In this document: positions 1 through 5,226 of the stretch, piece after piece | Numbering within the stretch: position 1 is the stretch's first letter | Layout of the letters: every line of letters starts with the position of its first letter | Assembly (NCBI GenBank): GCA_013331125.1 | Contig: DUGW01000027.1 | Span: forward strand, 1-5,226 | Length of the DNA stretch: 5,226 nucleotides | Reading direction: 5' to 3' | From: Candidatus Woesearchaeota archaeon | GTDB taxonomy: Archaea > Nanoarchaeota > Nanoarchaeia > Woesearchaeales > UBA11576 | Position numbers and translations under genes: made by a program | Notes under the pieces: model-generated | What the model saw: only the letters and a program-made list of their open reading frames with translations | Told to the model about the DNA's origin: nothing | Databases searched by the model: none

Positions 1-183
1 TGAGCCTGAATTATAGGCGTTTATATCCGCAACACCAAAACCGTCGACAAAAGGATACTGGTCATTCGGGACAGCGTCAATGAAGAAGACCTTAGCTGAT
101 ACTGATTGGCAAAGAAGCAACAACAGAAGCGGGGCTAGCAACATCATAATCGATATTCGCCTCCTGTTTTTTTCTCCTATCAT
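1..183 (-). CDS. Exported protein of unknown function, N-terminal part only (cut by left edge)
   Basis: An open frame of 61 codons starts at the ATG at 183-181 and runs off the left edge. The N-terminus is a typical Sec signal peptide: a basic stretch (KNRRR, residues 5-9), a Leu-rich core (residues 13-24) and a small-residue cleavage context, S-V-S-A, ending at residue 30. The mature protein would begin KVFFIDAVPNDQYPF. A Cys at residue 25 follows L-L-L, which is not a proper lipobox, so a lipoprotein is unlikely. The start lies 13 bases after the stop of the metallophosphoesterase-SGNH gene, and that gap holds two GGAG-like motifs, so it is probably the next gene of the same operon. A second possible start is the ATG at codon 13, preceded 12 bases upstream by a perfect AGGAGG. 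It would lose the basic n-region, so codon 1 is preferred. I do not recognise the 31 visible mature residues, and no function can be assigned. Confidence 0.8.
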   Translation of the reverse strand, partial: MIGEKNRRRISIMMLLAPLLLLLLCQSVSAKVFFIDAVPNDQYPFVDGFGVADINAYNSGS

Positions 184-196
184 CTTCTCCGTCTCC

Positions 197-2023
197 TCAT
201 ACTGTCAGCGGTTTAGGGAATGCTGCCAAGGCAAGCACATCAAACATCCTCTTGTGGCCCATATAATTAGGGTGAATATAATCCTGGACATGATTCTCCT
301 TAAGCATAGTGTCAGTCTTCGAAGGATCGCCAAGTGCCTTATATGTATTTATCACCACATCGACACACTGGGGCTTGCTTACTATCCAGCTGTTGACCTT
401 GTCGAGCTCTATCTGCTTCTCAGGCTTCATAAGCTTGCCTCCGCCGAGAGGGGTGATGGTCATCGCGATGACTGTCATGCCATCCTTCTTCGCAAGGCAA
501 TATATCTCACTCAAATCCTTCGTGATTATCTCAGCTTTGTTCTGATTCGCCAAAGGACTGAGGATGTTGTTGACGCCTCCCATGATTATCAACTGCTTGT
601 AGCCCTTACCAAGCACATTTGACTTCAGCACACGAAGCATGTAATCAGTCGTGACACCTGGTTCGGTAAGAGGTTTCTTACCATTGAAGACAACCCCTGG
701 ACACTGTTCCTGCAGGAGTTTCACAAAACCCTTGTAGTTAGCATATGAACCATGCCAAGAGATCGAATCACCGATAATAGCGACACCATCACCTTTGATA
801 CAACCACGACCCTTACCTATAAACATATCAGCAGTGGCAGTGCTGACGGTCGTTGCCCCCCCAGGTGTCGTGCCAGGAGTCGTGGAAGGCGTAACCGTGG
901 TGGCAGTATAACCAGCAGGGCACTGAGTAGCACCGGTAGTCCCTGTAGCACCCGCGAACTGAGGGAAAGAGGCAGCAGGCACCTTTGGAAGCGCGGTGCA
1001 GTCCATGCTGGGCCAGGATATCTTGTTGACCTTGAAATTCGTACCCTCAACATCGACCACAAGGAAAGAGAATGCTCCGCCACCCCCGCCTAGCTGACCG
1101 TCGACGATAGACCGAACACCATCCTTTATGCGGTCTTCCTCAATATGCATATGGCCGCCGAAGAAAGTAGCTTTGTACTCTTTCAACAGATCAAACACTT
1201 CCTTGTCTTTTATGTAAAGATCACTAGAACCGCAACGATCCTTGCGTTTCTCAGAGCAGAGAACAGGCGAGTGAGCGAAGACAAAGAACAATGACTTGCC
1301 TCTCTGCTTGGCAGAAGCGAAATCCTGCTTCAGCCATTCACGCTGCTCCTTGGCCTTACCTCCAAGAATCTGGGTTCCGGGGACATAAAGAGAGACGAAA
1401 TGAGCATTACCAAAATCAAATGAATAATAACTTGTATACCCCGAAGGACCAGTCACCTGGAAGCCACGGTTCTCAAAAGACCTCCAGAACTCAACATATT
1501 TAGCACTGGCTGTGTGGATATCATGGTTCCCAGCAGAAGGGAAGAAGCGGGAATCCGCATTAAGTATTGGGTCAAGCATTCCTTTCTTGAACATCGACCA
1601 CATAGCGTCAATCTGCTGAGTGCCTTTCTTGTACTCAATATCTATCATATCACCGGTGTGCAGGACAAATGCTGGCTTGATCTCATTAGCTATCTTCTCA
1701 ACTGCCTTCCTGGCCGGAGCCATCATACCATCCTTGCCGTTCTTTACATGAGTGTCAGGAAGGACGACAAACCGGAAAGTGGTGCTGCCAGAGGCAGTGG
1801 AGCTGGCACCAGGAGCGGTGGTGGTCGTAGATGCAGGCGTGGTACCTGGTGTAGTTGTCGTCGATGTGGGTGTAGTAGCTGGGGCAGTAGTAGTCGGTGT
1901 GGTGTCTGCAATAGATGATGAACAGAGCACTACAATCAGGAGCAGGGCTAAGACCATCGGGACGACTTTCTTCTTTGCCTTGGCGTTATGCGTTTCTGTC
2001 ATTTTTCTTCTTTGTCCTATCAT
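197..2023 (-). CDS. Secreted calcineurin-like metallophosphoesterase fused to an SGNH/GDSL hydrolase
   Basis: 608 residues. A signal peptide (basic KAKKK at 15-19, hydrophobic core 20-33) probably ends at SSSIA, residue 39. A Thr/Pro/Ala linker spans about 41-82. The metallophosphoesterase domain (about 83-336) has every metal-ligand motif in order: DTH (D90, H92), GD (D125), GNHD (N166, H167), H251 in AHSP, and GHMH (H291, H293). It resembles the COG1409 phosphohydrolases, which cleave phosphomono- or diesters with a two-metal centre. A second Thr/Gly/Pro linker (about 357-398) leads to an SGNH hydrolase domain (about 410-602): IIGDSI with nucleophile S420, G456, N485 in GGVNN, and DYIHP with D581 and H584. 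That family hydrolyses acyl or acetyl esters on lipids and glycans. No C-terminal anchor is seen. The ATG overlaps the upstream stop as ATGA with no clear ribosome site, suggesting translational coupling; an alternative ATG is codon 8 (2002). Eight Cys follow the signal peptide, so disulfides are possible. Both folds are confidently called; substrates are unknown. Confidence 0.93.
   Translation of the reverse strand: MIGQRRKMTETHNAKAKKKVVPMVLALLLIVVLCSSSIADTTPTTTAPATTPTSTTTTPGTTPASTTTTAPGASSTASGSTTFRFVVLPDTHVKNGKDGMMAPARKAVEKIANEIKPAFVLHTGDMIDIEYKKGTQQIDAMWSMFKKGMLDPILNADSRFFPSAGNHDIHTASAKYVEFWRSFENRGFQVTGPSGYTSYYSFDFGNAHFVSLYVPGTQILGGKAKEQREWLKQDFASAKQRGKSLFFVFAHSPVLCSEKRKDRCGSSDLYIKDKEVFDLLKEYKATFFGGHMHIEEDRIKDGVRSIVDGQLGGGGGAFSFLVVDVEGTNFKVNKISWPSMDCTALPKVPAASFPQFAGATGTTGATQCPAGYTATTVTPSTTPGTTPGGATTVSTATADMFIGKGRGCIKGDGVAIIGDSISWHGSYANYKGFVKLLQEQCPGVVFNGKKPLTEPGVTTDYMLRVLKSNVLGKGYKQLIIMGGVNNILSPLANQNKAEIITKDLSEIYCLAKKDGMTVIAMTITPLGGGKLMKPEKQIELDKVNSWIVSKPQCVDVVINTYKALGDPSKTDTMLKENHVQDYIHPNYMGHKRMFDVLALAAFPKPLTV
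830..955 (-). repeat. Second Thr/Gly/Pro-rich linker, between the metallophosphoesterase and SGNH domains
   Basis: Residues about 357-398 of the secreted fusion protein are low complexity (GATGTTGAT, then TPSTTPGTTPGG). One Cys-containing island, QCPAGYT, sits inside it. It joins two complete catalytic domains and is best read as a flexible extracellular spacer, possibly O-glycosylated on Thr. The repeat is in the protein composition; there is no exact DNA tandem repeat. Confidence 0.7.
1778..1903 (-). repeat. First Thr/Pro-rich linker, after the signal peptide
   Basis: Residues about 41-82 of the secreted fusion are almost entirely Thr, Pro, Ala, Ser and Gly, with imperfect TTP/TTTTP units. 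This directly follows the predicted signal peptidase site. Such stalks commonly lift exported enzymes away from the cell surface and are often O-glycosylated; glycosylation here is an inference. The DNA is correspondingly biased, with runs of GTA, GTG and GTC on the plus strand, and could be a site of length variation between strains. Confidence 0.75.
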
Positions 2024-4104
2024 GCAGGAGCCTTCGGCGTCTGTGTGCCTGTCGCCGGCGTACCGGTCGATGCTACCTGAGTCTGAGGCAGGGTAAATGC
2101 AGTCCTGAATATCTCCTGGGCCATACGTTCATGACCTTTGGTTGTCGGGTGAAGGTAATCTGAGCGTTTACCCTTGCTATTACTGTTGTATTCGAGGTTC
2201 ATCGTGTCTGAATTCGGCGGATATTCGAGTGCTGTGTAAAGATCCACCACGAAATCAACATTCTTAGCACTTGACTTTATCCATGCATTGACCTTGTCTA
2301 GTGCGACCTGCTTGTTCTCTGCCCATTTGGCATCTGGGTACTTTGTGCTCTTGGCGTCATAGCCCTTGAACGGTGTTATCGTGGTCGCGATAACCTTCAT
2401 TCCAGCAGCATGTGACTCATCATACATAGTCTGAAGATTCTTGATTATGCTTTCGACGGCAGGTTGCTTCTGGGTCATGTCATTCACACCAGCCGCTATG
2501 ATCACCACATTATATCCTTTTGATTTATCCTGCAGGACTCTTGGGCGTAAGATCTTGCTGAGTATTGCGCTTGTCTGCCAACCCACCTCGCCATTCTTGG
2601 TCGCTTTACTGCCCGGGCACATCTTCGCAAGTATCGATGCGTAACGCCCATCATTCGTTATGGAGTCGCCAACAGCAGCTATCTTCGTATCAGGACCGCA
2701 GACAATCTTATTTCCTGCCACGCCAGGAGCAGAAACCGCAGAGGCAGGGAAGAACTTCAACAGCATCTGCTCAAGGCCGGCCCTGGCCGCATTCGAGTGC
2801 CAAGGCTGTTTCATGGTCCCGACGAAATACTGGCCAGCGGTGTCTGTGAAACAGTTCACCATGCCGCCTTTCTCAACGCCAGTCTCTGTCGGACATTCAG
2901 TCTTGGTGTTGGCTTCAAGGATCCTCTGGAACTCGGGCCTGCTTGACATATCCATCGTACCATAAAGCACGAAAACCTTAGAGGTCTTGGCATTGCTCTT
3001 GAATGTCCTGGCAAAGACAGGATTGAAACAGGTATCAAAGGCGCCAATCATATAAGATTCAGGAACCTGCTGCAAAGCGCGATATATGCCATTGTAGACA
3101 CCACATCCGCCACCTGATGTACCGGTGAATGTCACCGACGAAACTGTGATGCCCTGGGGAAGATTCTGTTTTATCAGTTCAACAAGCTTCCTGAAATCCA
3201 TCTTGTTGCCCCAGAGAGCGCCGGTACTTCCGACCTTCACACCATCCGGGTTATCGCTCCAGGTCTGCGAAGGCGCGACAAAAATCGCAGGGACCACCCT
3301 CTTCTTTGAGTAAATGTCCCTCAGCATAGGAAGGACGTCCTGCTGACCATCCCCGAAATGATAGTATTGGGCCTTCTTGCTCTTGATGCCATTCCCATGC
3401 AGATAGATGATCAAAGGATATTGTCCCGGGCAATGAGCTTCTTTGGGCACGAACATACGCACACCATTCGGAGGGAACCAACCTGAAGGGTGCTCATAGG
3501 TGAAATCCTTGATCAACTCCTGTCCACCTTCGCAGTAACGCGCCGAACCCATGGCAACACCCATGATTCCAGATGTGCCCGAAGCTCCAGGTGCACCCGC
3601 AGTCGGCTGCTTCACAAACTTCGCAGCCTCATTCGTATTCATCATGAAATCAGCATCAGGATAGGCAGCCATCCTGGCAATCATGTTCTGACGGAATATC
3701 TTACGCATATTCTCCTCGATAGTCTTGGTGTCAACATAACATGTCGACCCAGAATCAGAGTTCCACCTATTGAAACCATAATACTCTCCACAGGCAGAAG
3801 ACTGCTGAAGGCCTCCGCCCTTCTGGATATCAAAGAGCGCCTGGTTTATGGAAAGCTTCGCTGCAAGGTCAAGGAAAATCAGAGCCTTCTCTCCCTGCTG
3901 GACCTTGATCATCATCTTGGTAGGTTTCACACCAAGCTCTTCATCGACATTCTGCTTGGCACTCAGACGTATAAAACCATAGATAAGGACTATGATGACA
4001 GAGATAAGCACGGCTATATTGAATATCATGGCCCTCCTGGACCTTCTCATCTTACGCAATGTGCGGATATCGCGTCTTCTCATGGAAGCATCATTCTTCT
4101 TCAT
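2020..4104 (-). CDS. Membrane-anchored alpha/beta hydrolase fused to an SGNH/GDSL hydrolase
   Basis: 694 residues from the ATG at 4104-4102. A very basic cytoplasmic N-terminus (RRR, RRSRR) precedes one membrane segment (about 25-46), leaving the rest outside the cell. Residues about 60-165 (QQGEKALIFLD, then SSACGEYYGFNRW) resemble an N-terminal module of uncharacterised DPANN membrane proteins; this is recalled, not searched. An alpha/beta hydrolase domain (about 205-455) follows: YLHGNG oxyanion strand (H236), nucleophile elbow GTSGG with S330, likely acid D385 (YGTMD) and likely H436 (PWHS). The layout recalls COG4099/PHB-depolymerase-like esterases. An SGNH domain (about 470-670) has GDSIT with S481, G508 in VGWQTS, GVND with N541, and DYLHP with D649 and H652. 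The tail is Thr/Pro rich. Ten Cys lie outside the membrane. This ATG is preferred over an upstream in-frame TTG (4116) because GAGGAG sits just before it. It overlaps the preceding gene by 14 bases. The substrate is unknown, probably an ester of a surface polymer or lipid. Confidence 0.92.
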   Translation of the reverse strand: MKKNDASMRRRDIRTLRKMRRSRRAMIFNIAVLISVIIVLIYGFIRLSAKQNVDEELGVKPTKMMIKVQQGEKALIFLDLAAKLSINQALFDIQKGGGLQQSSACGEYYGFNRWNSDSGSTCYVDTKTIEENMRKIFRQNMIARMAAYPDADFMMNTNEAAKFVKQPTAGAPGASGTSGIMGVAMGSARYCEGGQELIKDFTYEHPSGWFPPNGVRMFVPKEAHCPGQYPLIIYLHGNGIKSKKAQYYHFGDGQQDVLPMLRDIYSKKRVVPAIFVAPSQTWSDNPDGVKVGSTGALWGNKMDFRKLVELIKQNLPQGITVSSVTFTGTSGGGCGVYNGIYRALQQVPESYMIGAFDTCFNPVFARTFKSNAKTSKVFVLYGTMDMSSRPEFQRILEANTKTECPTETGVEKGGMVNCFTDTAGQYFVGTMKQPWHSNAARAGLEQMLLKFFPASAVSAPGVAGNKIVCGPDTKIAAVGDSITNDGRYASILAKMCPGSKATKNGEVGWQTSAILSKILRPRVLQDKSKGYNVVIIAAGVNDMTQKQPAVESIIKNLQTMYDESHAAGMKVIATTITPFKGYDAKSTKYPDAKWAENKQVALDKVNAWIKSSAKNVDFVVDLYTALEYPPNSDTMNLEYNSNSKGKRSDYLHPTTKGHERMAQEIFRTAFTLPQTQVASTGTPATGTQTPKAPA

Positions 4105-4864
4105 CCTTCTCCTCAAGTTTCAGCGTCTTCTCGATGTCGTAGACGATATACACTTTAATCGGTTTCCAAGTCGGATCGATAGGCGGCACATAAGTGGTGT
4201 ATGCCTCTACAGGAACATTCTTCAAAAGCCCAAAAAGCTGTTCATAGGTGACCTTATAACCGGCACTTGCGCTCCATACCCCCATTTCGATATATGTGTC
4301 AGCATATTTCTTGCATTTAGAGCCTGAACCATGCTTCAGGAACTTGAAGCCATTACCCTCTATGCCGAAAAGCCAGCAGGTATTATACGCATCAAAATTA
4401 TCCTCTATGAAACCGGTCGTCAGCTTGTCAAGACCCTGCCATAGAGGATTGTCATCGCCAATCCTGGCAGTATTGCCTTCAAGCACCTCGTTCGCCTCAA
4501 GGAACAGCTTTTCATACCAGTTCTTCTCTTTCTTATCCTTAAGTTTAAGGAAGCGCATATTTGTCTGGTTGTAGTCATAGAGCGCGATAAGCTCTGCCAT
4601 GGTCATCTCCACATCCCTGATCTGCAGCGGTGTGCGAAGATATAACTCAGCAAGATAATTATTCCACATGGTGCCATGGACAACACTCAGCTTCTCCTCA
4701 GCCTTCTTTGAGGTCCATTTATACAGGAAAGCGAATATCACGACGACAAGGACAAACATTATCACTGCCCAGAAATCAACGAGAATGCTGGCTATGAAAC
4801 CTTTCTTGGACCTCACAATAGGCATAGGCCGCCTGCACATCTTCTTTCTCTTCAACTGGCTCAT
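4091..4864 (-). CDS. Single-pass membrane protein of unknown function, DPANN-like family
   Basis: 257 residues. A basic N-terminus (KRKK, RR, RSKK) is followed by one long hydrophobic helix (about 23-48, FIASILVDFWAV onward), placing residues 50-257 outside the cell by the positive-inside rule. The ectodomain holds YLRTPLQ (75-81) followed by VEMTMAELIALY (85-96). From memory, a YLRTP...MT.A.LI pattern recurs in uncharacterised membrane proteins of DPANN archaea, but I cannot verify this here. Two ectodomain Cys (C163, C184) could form a disulfide. The extreme C-terminus is acidic (EEKDEEE). No catalytic motif is visible, so it may be a scaffold or partner. The start is supported by GAGG seven bases upstream. 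Its 3' end overlaps the anchored hydrolase gene by 14 bases, so the two are co-translated. The KKG-F before the helix recalls a prepilin-type site but lacks the usual Glu at +5. Function is not assigned. Confidence 0.85.
   Translation of the reverse strand: MSQLKRKKMCRRPMPIVRSKKGFIASILVDFWAVIMFVLVVVIFAFLYKWTSKKAEEKLSVVHGTMWNNYLAELYLRTPLQIRDVEMTMAELIALYDYNQTNMRFLKLKDKKEKNWYEKLFLEANEVLEGNTARIGDDNPLWQGLDKLTTGFIEDNFDAYNTCWLFGIEGNGFKFLKHGSGSKCKKYADTYIEMGVWSASAGYKVTYEQLFGLLKNVPVEAYTTYVPPIDPTWKPIKVYIVYDIEKTLKLEEKDEEE
4105..4114 (-). promoter_or_regulatory. Ribosome binding site deciding the start of the alpha/beta hydrolase-SGNH gene
   Basis: GAGGAGAAGG lies immediately upstream of the ATG at 4104-4102 and inside the end of the preceding gene. 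The GAGG core is six bases from the ATG, good Shine-Dalgarno spacing. This favours the ATG over the in-frame TTG four codons earlier, whose codon overlaps the region just before this site. Confidence 0.65.
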
Positions 4865-4865
4865 A

Positions 4866-4964
4866 TCATATCCTCACTTCTTTCTTATCTGTCCGGAAGG
4901 GATGAAAATGCCCGCGCCGAAGCGCAGGCATCCTCAAGGTCTTGTTCCAAAACATGATCTGCAT
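4866..4964 (-). CDS. Possible 32-codon small ORF or leader peptide (uncertain)
   Basis: An ATG at 4964-4962 preceded by AAGGA with six-base spacing opens a 32-codon frame ending with TGA at 4868-4866, one base before the next gene's ATG. The peptide is basic, beginning MQIMFWNKTLRM and ending DKKEVRI. For: a good ribosome site, and a stop placed as in a coupled operon. Against: the middle of the frame is the arms of a strong RNA hairpin, which may dictate the residues, and I know no family for it. It could be a leader peptide whose translation opens the hairpin, a small basic protein, or chance. Confidence 0.25.
   Translation of the reverse strand: MQIMFWNKTLRMPALRRGHFHPFRTDKKEVRI
4872..4877 (-). 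promoter_or_regulatory. Ribosome binding site of the single-pass membrane protein gene
   Basis: GTGAGG lies seven bases before the ATG at 4864-4862. Another ATG lies three bases further upstream (4869-4867), but it reads ATG-ATA-TGA at once in its frame, so the start at 4864 is the usable one. Confidence 0.55.
4903..4936 (-). promoter_or_regulatory. Strong RNA hairpin with a cUUCGg tetraloop in the intergenic leader
   Basis: Read on the minus strand, bases 4936-4922 pair with 4917-4903 around the loop TTCG (4921-4918). The inner part is GCGC-TTCG-GCGC, giving the very stable C(UUCG)G tetraloop. The full 15-pair stem has no mismatch if G-U wobbles are allowed: one in the inner part (U4926-G4913) and two in the outer part. 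On the plus strand the same three positions are mismatches (C/A), so the structure is favoured only in RNA made from the minus strand, the coding direction. It lies 38 bases before the ATG of the membrane protein gene. It may be a 5' leader stabiliser, a processing site or an attenuator. No U-tract follows the stem, so a bacterial-type terminator is not well supported. Confidence 0.6.
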
Positions 4965-4970
4965 ATTTTT
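4963..4970 (-). promoter_or_regulatory. Possible archaeal TATA-like element (weak)
   Basis: The minus strand reads AAGGAAAAAATATG here, an A/T-rich stretch that could act as a BRE/TATA element. If so, transcription would start about 25 bases downstream, near 4940, placing the hairpin at the 5' end of the operon mRNA. The same bases are the ribosome-site spacer of the possible small ORF, so both readings are unlikely to apply to one transcript. The motif is short and could be chance. Confidence 0.2.
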
Positions 4971-4991
4971 TCCTTGTCTTATCTACCTCTC

Positions 4992-5226
4992 TCATTTCGG
5001 CTGCACTACAACGACGTACATGTAATAATCCGCATGCAGCTCTCCGTTCTTGTCTCGGAAAAGTATCGGAATCTCACTATCATCAACATCAAAACCTCCA
5101 AGGCCTGCAATGCTCGCCTTTGCCAGAGGCAGCCACCATTCCCACATCTCCTTGTTGTAGTAGGCAATACCTTTAGGGTCAGCATAGTTTCCCAGTCCAG
5201 CTTTCTCCTGCTTGCCCTCAGTCACA
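4992..5226 (-). CDS. C-terminal end of an unrecognised protein (cut by right edge)
   Basis: An open frame enters from the right edge and ends with TGA at 4994-4992, giving 77 complete visible codons. A GTG at 5225 could formally be a start, but only one base precedes it, so the frame most probably continues upstream and this is a C-terminal fragment. The visible part has an aromatic stretch (NKEMWEWWLPLAKA), an acidic loop (DVDDSE), and a final strand-like segment (YYMYVVVVQPK). There is no Cys, no membrane segment and no catalytic motif I recognise. It has the same orientation as the downstream genes but is separated from them by 127 bases, so it may belong to the same operon or end a preceding one. 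No function is assigned. Confidence 0.7.
   Translation of the reverse strand, partial: VTEGKQEKAGLGNYADPKGIAYYNKEMWEWWLPLAKASIAGLGGFDVDDSEIPILFRDKNGELHADYYMYVVVVQPK

Noticed and set aside
80..622. Plus-strand open frame of 180 codons
   Set aside because: It lies opposite the SGNH domain and the signal peptide gene, whose catalytic motifs prove the minus strand is coding. Its translation is rich in Leu, Arg and His with no recognisable domain.
1920..1926. Lipobox at the Cys in the signal peptide of the secreted fusion
   Set aside because: The residues before C34 are V-V-L; the position before Cys should be Gly, Ala or Ser. A better cleavage site, SSSIA, lies five residues later.
1752..2096. 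Plus-strand Val/Gly-rich frame
   Set aside because: It is the complement of the Thr/Pro linker codons, so its composition is an artefact of that low-complexity stretch.
4105..4116. Upstream TTG start for the alpha/beta hydrolase-SGNH gene
   Set aside because: The GAGGAG ribosome site overlaps the codons right after the TTG and is correctly spaced for the ATG at 4104, so the four extra residues are probably not translated.
3490..4158. Plus-strand open frame of 222 codons
   Set aside because: It is antisense to the N-terminal module and membrane helix of the anchored hydrolase, with no domain and no ribosome site of note. It is a shadow frame.
4780..4805. Type IV pilin/archaellin-like (class III) signal in the single-pass membrane protein
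   Set aside because: KKG precedes the hydrophobic helix, but the residue five after the Gly is Ile rather than Glu, and the helix is followed by a large ectodomain with no pilin features.
4903..4936. Hairpin as a rho-independent terminator
   Set aside because: The T residues are part of the 3' arm and are followed by TCCC rather than a T-tract. Archaeal termination usually relies on T-runs without a hairpin.
5223..5225. GTG at 5225 as the true start of the right-edge gene
   Set aside because: Only one base lies before it, so no ribosome site can be seen, and the frame is open to the edge. A truncated C-terminus is more likely.
1..5226. CRISPR array, tRNA, rRNA, insertion sequence or inverted-repeat ends
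   Set aside because: No regularly spaced repeats, cloverleaf, rRNA motifs, transposase domains or long terminal inverted repeats were seen on reading through both strands by eye.

Overview
All genes in this window lie on the minus strand, so they are read from right to left. The window looks archaeal, most likely from a DPANN-type lineage (the Woesearchaeota/Pacearchaeota kind). The main reason is two membrane-anchored proteins whose extracytoplasmic modules resemble, from memory, uncharacterised proteins common in those genomes: a 'QQGEKALIFLD...AAK' plus 'CGEYYGF' module, and a 'YLRTP...MTMAELI' module. Secreted Thr/Pro-rich linkers, tight gene packing and Shine-Dalgarno sites fit but are not diagnostic. 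The assignment is an inference; no rRNA or other taxonomic marker is present.

Layout in transcription order: (a) 5226-4992, the C-terminal end of an unrecognised protein cut by the right edge. (b) 4991-4865, a 127-base gap holding a strong hairpin with a cUUCGg tetraloop, a possible TATA-like element and a possible 32-codon small ORF. (c) 4864-4091, a single-pass membrane protein of unknown function. (d) 4104-2020, a membrane-anchored two-enzyme fusion: N-terminal DPANN-like module, alpha/beta hydrolase, SGNH/GDSL hydrolase. (e) 2023-197, a secreted two-enzyme fusion: calcineurin-like metallophosphoesterase, Thr/Pro linkers, SGNH/GDSL hydrolase. (f) 183-1, the signal peptide and first mature residues of another exported protein cut by the left edge.

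Genes c-d-e-f are packed as one operon: a 14-base overlap, then an ATGA stop/start overlap, then a 13-base gap. All four products appear to be targeted to or across the membrane. The SGNH domains of d and e are clearly paralogous, so a single esterase module has been joined to two different partner hydrolases in adjacent genes. The most economical reading is a cell-surface hydrolase set that de-esterifies and dephosphorylates surface or environmental polymers or lipids, with gene c as a possible membrane partner. The substrates cannot be read from the sequence. The hydrolase families are known; the domain combinations and their arrangement are the unusual part.
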